Positions 57,161 through 64,000 of a stretch of DNA of 64,000 nt are shown here, piece by piece. This DNA is from Cystobasidiopsis lactophilus. Lineage: Eukaryota; Basidiomycota; Agaricostilbomycetes; Agaricostilbales; Chionosphaeraceae. The stretch lies in contig BCIO01000005.1 of NCBI GenBank assembly GCA_001599975.1, forward strand, positions 558,001-622,000. The letters run 5' to 3'. Within the stretch, counting starts at the first letter, position 1. Every line of letters begins with the position of its first letter. Under the pieces are notes generated by a model, which was not told the origin of the DNA, did no database searches, and was given only the letters and a program-made list of their open reading frames with translations. The position numbers and the translations under genes were made by a program.

Positions 57161-60100
57161 TCAATCGTGAATTCCGTTTCCGTTCGTCAGGAGGCCCTCT
57201 TCCTCCTTCATCTCAAAACAGTTGCGGTGCATCACCTTGCCGCTCCTGAATACCACAAGTGAGCTGCCCAATGCGTTGCGCCCTGGGCGTGAATGCGTTC
57301 GTGGGTCCTCTTCCGGCCACAGCACCTCTTTGCCTTTGAGGGACTGTTTCCGCCGAATCTTGGGCCGAGCTGGCGGGACCGAAGTTTCGAAAAGCCTGTC
57401 CACCGACTGCTGCATCTGTTCTTCCTCCGTCGCCGGGCCATCCCCAAACGTCGCGCGCCAAACCGATTCCTTGCACACATCGCACACGCTTGCTTGTGGC
57501 CTCCAACCAATCCGACGCTCCTGCTCCAGTCGCGCAAAGTCGTCGAACAGGTCGGCGTCAAAGATCTGCTTAGCGGCGGCCAGCATCTCCCCTTCCGCTC
57601 TGTAAGTGCCCGTCATGCTGGTGATGATAGACCGGAGCTCCAGGAAGGACTTGGGCCGCGCGGACGAAATCAATCGGTGCAGCAGCTTGGGGAAGGAGGT
57701 GGCTTGGGAAGACGTCGCCGACACCAGGCCACTTAGAGCGGACGAAACGACCTGCTCGAAAGTGCGGCCGACGGCTGAGGGAGGTTGTTTGCCATCTGTT
57801 GCAGGCTGGGAAGAGAACCCCCGAGCCTGGTGCGCGCCGTCCAAGATAGTCGACAAGAGCCGGTACCACGCCTCGTCTCGCGCTGGTGGATCAGCGATCG
57901 AGCTGCAAAAGGCGACCATAACGTCAGTCGTGCGCTTGAGCTGCAGGCCCAGCCGGGGGTCGTGCGGCAGGTCGCCATCGCCGTTGACCTGTAGCAGCTG
58001 GGAGGCCATGCTGTCGATGGAAAGTTGCACTATGTTCTGGTACTTGTCGATAGCTTGAACGTCGTTCTGACTTGTCAACGCCCACAACAGGGCGTCGTAG
58101 GTCTGCGTTTGCTCGCACACCTGCAAGACCTCTGGCGAAAGGTTGTGGCTCTGCTGGAGAAATTGAATGACGCTCTCGGGCTCCAGGTCGCACAAAAGCT
58201 TGACGAAGAGCAGCTCCAAGTCGCTTCGGCGCGGTAGCTGATCAGGGCCGGGGGCAAGACTGAACAGAAACCGGAGGTACGCCAGCTGCCGTGGTTTCTG
58301 AAAGGCGAGCTGTTCGACGGCTTCGAGATGGTGGGTCGGCAGAAAAGTCTGAGCAAATTGCACGGTGCGTTCGATGTCGATGTCCACCAGCGAGTCGGTG
58401 GCATCGACAACCATAGCCGCGAGCTTCTTGTGCTGCTTCGCCTTGACGTTGGGCGCTTGAAACGCCGTTTGAAGCTGCGTGAAGACGTCCATCCCCAGGT
58501 CCGCGTCTCCGAGGACCACCCGCACAAAGTCATCCCACGCCCTCTGCGACTTGTACAGCCCACGGAGGATCCGGAAGAAGCCGGCCTTCTCAAATTGCGG
58601 CAAGAAAGGCGCCAAGGGGTCGGGCCGATTCGACGAGAGGATGTACTCGACCGAGAGCTGGCGATCCTCGAGCGTATGCTGATCCGGGTCATTCGTCAGG
58701 TTGCCCAGAATGCGCGAAATGTCTGGTGCCGGCAAGTGGAGGTACTGAGGGTACTTGGGCAGATTGTGCGCAACAAACATGTTGATCAAGGTCACGTCGG
58801 TAGAGAGCAGGGCCGTCGTCGAGGTGGCAAGCTCGAGCAGGATCTCGATGATGCGCTGCCGCGAGATGGGCTTGCCGTCGTTCAAAAAGGACTCTTCGAA
58901 GGCCACATCAAGCCATTCCAACGTCGCTTCCGAGTCGAAGTGCAGCAGGAGCTTCAGATAGGGGAAGGGTTCCTCTTGCGCGATGGTGAAGAGGGCTCTC
59001 GAGTGCGGCAGGAGGACTGGCTTGCGAGAGAAAATGATGCGGCAGAGTTCCGACTTGGCAGCCGACGCGACCGACGGTGGAAGGGGTGCGAGCGTAGGGT
59101 AAAGTTGGTTGTTGAAGGTGGCGCTGAGGAAGAGAAAGAGGCGGTAGGCTTCTGGCACCTTTTGCTCTGCTTCCAACGCACTGTCGGTGATGATGACAGT
59201 CGAGTCGTCCGCGTCGTCGCCATTGGCCGTGGCTCTATCGTTTTCTCTCGCTTGCTCGATGCTCTCGACCAGCCGGAGCATGTCGACCAAAGCGCCCTGA
59301 AAGTCTTGCAGGGCTTTCGTTAGGACATAAATTAGTGCGCCGTATAAAGAGTGACGGCGACAGAAAGAGAGCGCTTGATGAATGTCGATGGCTTCGACGT
59401 CGACGGCGAAAAGCAGGCTTTCGGCCGACGCCACATCCTCAGAGCCCTCCTTGCTCTCCAGCAAGGCCTGCAGAATTTGGGGCGGCACGGATTTGACGAG
59501 TCCGGAGAAGATTGCGAGCTCGATGCGGCGGAGAAAGATGGCCTCGATGCCGTTGTCCGCAAACCTGTCGAAGAGGTCTTGGTAGAGAAAGTCCGACCGG
59601 TCCGAGGCGACGCATGCCCTGGCACATGCATCGACCAGCCCTTCAAAGAGCGAGGTCCGGTCCACGCCGCCCTCGTCCTGGTGCGTCTCGTCCTTCAGCC
59701 GATCTTCTGAGAAGCAATAGTCGGTCGAGGCTGCCATGATCTCCAGCAGCTTGGGCCCGACCAGCACATGCCTTTCCTCGTCGTCCTGAGGCAGACCAAG
59801 CGTAGAGGCGTTGGCTTGCCCTTGATAGTACAGCGTCGTGAGCTCGATAGCTTCGAGCAGGTTGCCCGCGTTGACGAGCGCGATCAGCCGGTCAGCCCAA
59901 GTGAGCACCGTTGCCACTCGGACATCGGAAAGGGCCTGTCAATTTTGCATTTCCTATCGAACAAAGATGACTTTGCAGGGGGCAGGACAAGACACACCAC
60001 GGCAAAGATCTTGTTCTTGTACGCTCGCACGTTGTAGGCCGCCAAGACGGACGAGGGCTGCACCATGGGGCTACTGGTGCCTTCCATAGAATCGGGGTTG

Positions 60101-62072
60101 GCCACGGTGCGCAAGTCCAAGGGCGAGCGGCCAACTCGAAGCTGAGTGCTCACGTCCCACAGATCTATGTGGGTCGCGGTTTGAACCAAGAGGATCTGTG
60201 GGGCCAGAAAATGAATTAGACCACCAATAGACAAAAAGAGAGCAAGACCGCACCTTTTGATTGAGCCAAGAAAGGCGTACCACTTGGCCTTCGACGGGCC
60301 AGCGGCTCACATCCTCGAAAGCCAGGGACAGCTTCGCCTCTTGCTTCTTGCCAGTGATCAGCGCTGAAGAGCCATTAGTGTGTGGGGTCGTAGCGGTGGC
60401 GCCTTGGGCGGCGACCACTCGGATCGTGATCAGTCGGATTACAGAGCCCCAGCTGAATGCCAGGATTGGGTCGGATAAGGTAGGGGTGGTGGAGGGATTT
60501 GAATTATTGGAGGTGGATGAGGGTGGGAAGGAAGCCGGGAACCACGCCAGGCTGCCTATTGAGGCCGCGGTGGCGGAGGAGGAAGCCGGGTCGTGGTGGA
60601 TGGCATCTTTTTGGACGGCGCGCCACCAGGTTTTCGGGCTGGGCTTCAAGCCAGCTATTAAAAGTTTGGTGCTGGTTATGAGCGCGACCAGGCTGAAATT
60701 GTCGGTCGCGTGGGCTTGAACGCCGAGTGGCAAGGTGGCGAGGTGGAAGATGATGGGCCGGGCCGCCGTCTGGGCTGCAAGCTTTTTCGAGGTGGATGCT
60801 GCTGGTACATCGCCAAGCATGGTGTTGCTGGCTTCCGATAGCACTTGCGGCGACGGGTCCGGCAAGCTGGGCGGCGGAGCGTCCTCGGCCTCTGGGTATT
60901 TGCCAATGATCCGCGCAATGTCCGTATTGGCCAGCCCCAACACTTGGCCCAGAGAGTGGTAAAAGGCCAATCCCCGGTCGTCGGAGGAAACGATGGCGGT
61001 GTGGCGGGCGCCGACAAAAGCCAAGTGGCGGATCCTGGAGCCTTGAAGATGGCCTTCCGCCCGACCTTGTTGGACCAGCGCTAGCGTGGTTGGCGGCACC
61101 GACCGAGCCGGTTGGTTCGGTTTGGACAGGTTGTAGATGTGGATGGTGCCGCTGGCATGGCCGACAGCAATGAAAGTGTGGTCGAGCGAGAAGGCCAGAG
61201 CAGTAACCGCGCGAGCATCTCTGGCTGTTTGTGCACCAAAACTGCCGCTCAGCCACAAATGAAGAGCCAAGTGGGGAAGACAGCGACGAACCTATTGACT
61301 CAGTGCCGCAGATGCACTTGAGGGTCTGCGCATAGTCGAACACGAGCGCCCATCCCCTGGCTGTGCCAATGCAGATCAACCCACTGGCCGCCAACGCCGT
61401 CGGTTGCCCCAACAAGTTATCTCCTGCTGAGAAGCGCTTGTTGGGAAACACCCTGGCCGAGATCCGAGGCAGCGGGGTCCAGCGCAGCGAGTTGGAGCTG
61501 GAAGCGAGCGCCTGGACGTCGACGACAGCGGAGGAGGCGGACGAGGGCTTGTCCGCTGAGGATGTCGTCAGCCGCACGTCGTTCAAGTTGGAGTACGATG
61601 AGGCGCGGGAGAGGGCGCCGAAGCGGGAGGACTCTGGGCTGCCCGCCTGAAAGCTGTTGATGCTCGAGATGGACGGGAACCGGTGCTTGTCCGACCTCAG
61701 CCTGGACAGGTGAAGATTGGCCGGTCGCTGTAGACCACCCAGTGAGCTGGACCGAGACAAGCTGGCTTTGAGAGGAACAGCTGGGCTCTGCAATCCGCCC
61801 GCAGTGTGAGCGCAGGCCCTCCCCGATGATTGGAGCAGACAACCCACGCTGGGCGGCGTGCCATTGCTCTCTGAAGCTTCTGGCGTCACGTTCTGGTCCT
61901 GCGAGTGCGAGTTGCCAAACTTGTTGAAGCTCGGGACGAGGGGCAGCGCTGCGCCTTCCTCCTCGACCGCCTTCAATGGCGGCGCCGGGTACTGGAACTC
62001 CCCAAACTCCTCCTCCCCGCCGCTGTCCCCTTCCAGCACATCGCTCAGCTGCTGGTCATACCGGCTGCTCAT
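57161..62072 (-). CDS. vps8: VPS8 (CORVET complex subunit)
   Basis: Endosomal tethering subunit acting with Rab5. Start ATG at 62072 (MSSRYDQQLSDVLEGDSGG), then a Ser-rich lead. The WD40-like N-propeller is in the next exons: TALAASGLICIGTARGWALV, ALAFSLDHTFIAVGHASG, IRHLAFVGARHTAIVSSDDR and QTATHIDLWDVSTQLRVG. The frame then joins at AVYNV-like YNVRAYKNKIFAV to TVLTWADRLIALVNAGNLL, the diagnostic VPS8 switch into the helical solenoid. The last exon is a single ~2.75-kb frame. Near the C-terminus a RING-like zinc motif is visible (CDVCKES, then GKVMHRNCFEM). It ends LTNGNGIHD. About 1,550 residues, normal for the family. Confidence 0.9.
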
Positions 62073-62332
62073 TTTGGCCGGCCGTCCAGCATTGTTGATC
62101 CACAGGCAATCGACGTCCACCTCCAAGCTGGAGATCTTCCTCCGCCTTCTGGTGGATCGCTTTGGTTGCTCGTCTCAAGACTCAAGGGCTCCTAGCTTGG
62201 ACGCTCAGTGCGATTTTGAAGCTAAACAGATTGAAATTGGACGCGGTGGCAACCCTAGTTCAAGTTGACTTATGAGGGAAGCGTACGAAGACGACCTAGG
62301 CATATGGGACCAGTGGAAAAGAGGAGAGAGAC
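62073..62332. promoter_or_regulatory. VPS8 upstream region
   Basis: 260 bp between the VPS8 start and the stop of GWS copy C, both genes on minus. No gene seen. Confidence 0.4.
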
Positions 62333-62926
62333 TCAGTCCAGCTCGCTCAAGACGTGGGAGCGCGGTTGGCGCTTGACTTTGACGGTGCCGTCTTGCGGCG
62401 GTGGCAACTGCCCCGGTGGCACGAACTGGAAGCTCCTCCAGCCCTTCTTCGGCTTCATACTATCGTCGAGCAAGCGTTGCTGAAGTGTTCGTGCGAGGAT
62501 TTAGTCCAGCTAGGCCCAATGGACCGGTGGCACTCACGATGCAGGGCGAATCACCTGCGGACGCTCCAACCTCGTTGCCCACTGATGGACCTTGGCAGTC
62601 ACGCTGCTCGAAAACGACTCCCTGTTCGTGAAGATGGGCAAGTGGGCAGAGAGAGACGAGAGGCGAATCCTACGTGGATGTCTCCGTTCACCGTGTCTCC
62701 CAACTCCGGGCTCGAGAACAGATGGACTGAGGCAAAGGCCGCGTCTTGGTCTGTCGAGAAGTTGATGCAGGTTAGATCGCTGACGATGGTGTCGTTGGGC
62801 ACATAGCAGAGCGCGAACACGTCCCCTCGACAGTTGTCCTGGGTGGATGGGCAGACGCCCTGCATGGAGAATTCGGAGAGCTATGCGCTGAGCTCGCGAA
62901 GGTTCCATTGAGGGGAAACTCACCAT
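62333..62926 (-). CDS. GWS-family small Cys-containing protein, copy C (139 aa)
   Basis: Four exons joined in frame: 62924-62926 (ATG in the context ACCATGG), 62674-62859 (62 codons), 62538-62621 (28 codons) and 62333-62479. All introns are GT...AG. The product begins MGVCPSTQDNCRGDVFALCY, has VPNDTIVSDLTCINFSTD, then HLFSSPELG, VVFEQRDCQGPSVGNE, SPC, and the last exon KKGWRSFQFVPPGQ ... VKVKRQPRSHVLSELD. It is close to copy D, with the same exon lengths for exons 2 and 3. A hydrophobic stretch (ELFILT) lies in frame just before the ATG, so an upstream coding exon cannot be excluded. Confidence 0.68.
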
Positions 62927-63318
62927 GGTAAGTATGAAAAGTTCAGGCTTGGGTCGAAGGGTCGAAATTATCTCGGCTTGACGGCAGGTGCAAGAGCAGG
63001 AGCAAGGGCAAGGCTTCTCTTGCCGGTCTTGCCACCCAGCCAGAAAGACACAGAATAGGTTAAGGTAACACGTCCTTCGGACAGCATGAACGCGTTTCAG
63101 GCCACAGCCCGGAACGAACACTCGGCGACAGAAGGAGACGGAACGCGGAACGCCACTGGCGGCATTCGATTGTGCAGGCACAAAAATTAAAGATGCATAA
63201 GACAGCAGTCAAAGAATCAAGTTCATGTCAGCTTGACGGAGAGCCGGAGCAATCGCGGAAGACAAGGTCAAAAGAGAGCAAAAGCGGTAGACAAGCATCC
63301 CAAGACCAAGCAGTGCGA
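62927..63318. promoter_or_regulatory. Spacer between GWS copies C and D
   Basis: 392 bp. It holds the copy C promoter. A Leu-rich stretch on minus (PLLLLLHLP near 63000) could be a signal-peptide-like exon, but I could not connect it in frame. Confidence 0.35.
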
Positions 63319-63879
63319 TCAGTCGACTTCTTCCAAGCCCTTCAAGCCCTGGCGCTTGGCTTTGTGATCGGCGACAACCGGTTCGAACCTGAAGCTTTTC
63401 CAGCCCGCTGAGGACGGCATCCCATTCTGCCATGGAGCCTATGCCACCGCCTTCTGAACAAGGGAATTAAAGTAATCATCGAAGAGTGCTTACAAGACAG
63501 GGCGATGACCAGGAAGAATTGGCGACAAGATCAGCCCCGTCGCCTTGACAGTTAAGCGCTTCGTAGATGACCACCTGCTCGCGAAATTCGCTGCATCCAC
63601 CGAACGATAAGAGCTGATTAAAGACCTACATGAAGGTCCGTGTTTGAAGTCCCCTTGAATTCTGGGCTCGAAAAGAGTTGGGCGGCAGGAAACACGTCGT
63701 TCTTGCTCGTCGAGAAGTTGAAGCAGCTGCGATTGTCGATGTACGTGTCATTGGGAATGTAACACTGGGGGAGAAGGTCACCCTCGCAGTTCGCATCGGT
63801 CGACGGACAGATGCCCTGCCGATGAGAGCAAAGCTCCTTAAGCCGAAAAGCTTTAAGGAGGGGAAATCCGACTCACCAT
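63319..63879 (-). CDS. GWS-family small Cys-containing protein, copy D (130 aa)
   Basis: Four exons: 63877-63879 (ATG), 63630-63815 (62 codons), 63494-63577 (28 codons) and 63319-63438, all GT...AG and in frame. The product begins MGICPSTDANCEGDLLPQCY, then IPNDTYIDNRSCFNFSTS, QLFSSPEFKG, QVVIYEALNCQGDGADL, SSPCL and the last exon SSAGWKSFRFEPVVAD ... RQGLKGLEEVD. Tandem partner of copy C, same strand, with exons 2 and 3 exactly equal in length. The region upstream (63880-64000) runs off the window, so any further 5' exon cannot be checked. Confidence 0.68.
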
Positions 63880-64000
63880 AATTAGTATTACGCCTTCGAG
63901 GTGACTTCAGAGGGGGGTGTGGGAAAATGATACAGAAGGGGTCTTGGTAGCGACGATGCTGGATTGAGAGCAAGGAGAGCAAGCGCCCGGCTTCGCCACC

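Noticed and set aside
58328-59323. 331-codon open frame on plus, opposite VPS8
   Set aside because: Arg/Gly/Leu/Val-rich shadow of the long VPS8 exon; no motif.
62534-63181. 215-codon open frame on minus across GWS copy C
   Set aside because: No ATG at its start and it reads through copy C introns; the spliced copy C is supported by identical exon lengths in copy D.
1-64000. Transposons, retroelements, tRNA genes, CRISPR arrays
   Set aside because: Looked for reverse transcriptase, integrase and transposase motifs, terminal repeats and tRNA-like boxes by eye; none found. A tRNA scan could still find one I missed.

Overview
The window is nuclear DNA from an intron-rich fungus, most likely a basidiomycete (Pucciniomycotina or Ustilaginomycotina-like; this placement is an inference and weak). 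The evidence is about thirty protein genes split by 45-90 nt GT...AG introns, short intergenic spaces, fungal-only families (WOPR regulator, Zn2Cys6 regulator, PDR-type ABC pump, MAM3, RAX1) together with a Tudor-SN gene, which budding yeast lacks. I saw no tRNA, rRNA, CRISPR array, retroelement or DNA transposon.

Layout. 1-8.5 kb: RRP9 (cut by the left edge), a short-chain dehydrogenase, and a very large type II membrane protein that fuses three glycosyltransferase domains (GT4-like, GT2-like, GT8-like). 8.7-16.3 kb: a WOPR transcription factor with an 8-nt microexon, Hikeshi/OPI10, a PCL-type cyclin and a small RNase III-domain protein. 16.4-24.2 kb: a carnitine/acylcarnitine carrier, an unassigned multi-exon gene, a small hypothetical gene, a secreted esterase and an EST1/SMG7 protein. 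24.3-29.0 kb: a secreted block with a beta-helix protein, a DPBB (expansin-like) protein and a small Cys-containing protein. 29.5-34.3 kb: Tudor-SN and MOB2. 35.4-40.1 kb: a Zn2Cys6 factor and a cytochrome P450 whose coding ends overlap, then a second small Cys-containing protein. 41.4-57.1 kb: MAM3 (with 12-nt and 14-nt microexons), a PDR ABC transporter divergent from RAX1, an unknown membrane protein, an MFS transporter and another unknown membrane protein. 57.2-62.1 kb: VPS8. 62.3-63.9 kb: a tandem pair of small Cys-containing proteins.

The most notable result is that the small proteins at 28.4, 39.5, 62.3 and 63.3 kb are one dispersed paralogous family (called here GWS family, copies A-D). 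All lie on the minus strand. They share three phase-0 intron positions, an ATG directly before intron 1, a G-[ILV]-...-C-x-G core exon and a C-terminal exon with GW[KR]S...F.P...KR...E-[LIV]-D-stop. Copies A and B have GC...AG introns exactly where C and D have GT...AG. I do not recognise the family from any named domain.

The housekeeping genes (RRP9, VPS8, MOB2, SND1, EST1, Hikeshi, CRC1, MAM3) look intact. Accessory genes (glycosyltransferase fusion, P450 and regulator, ABC and MFS pumps, secreted proteins) are interleaved with them rather than forming one clear metabolic cluster.
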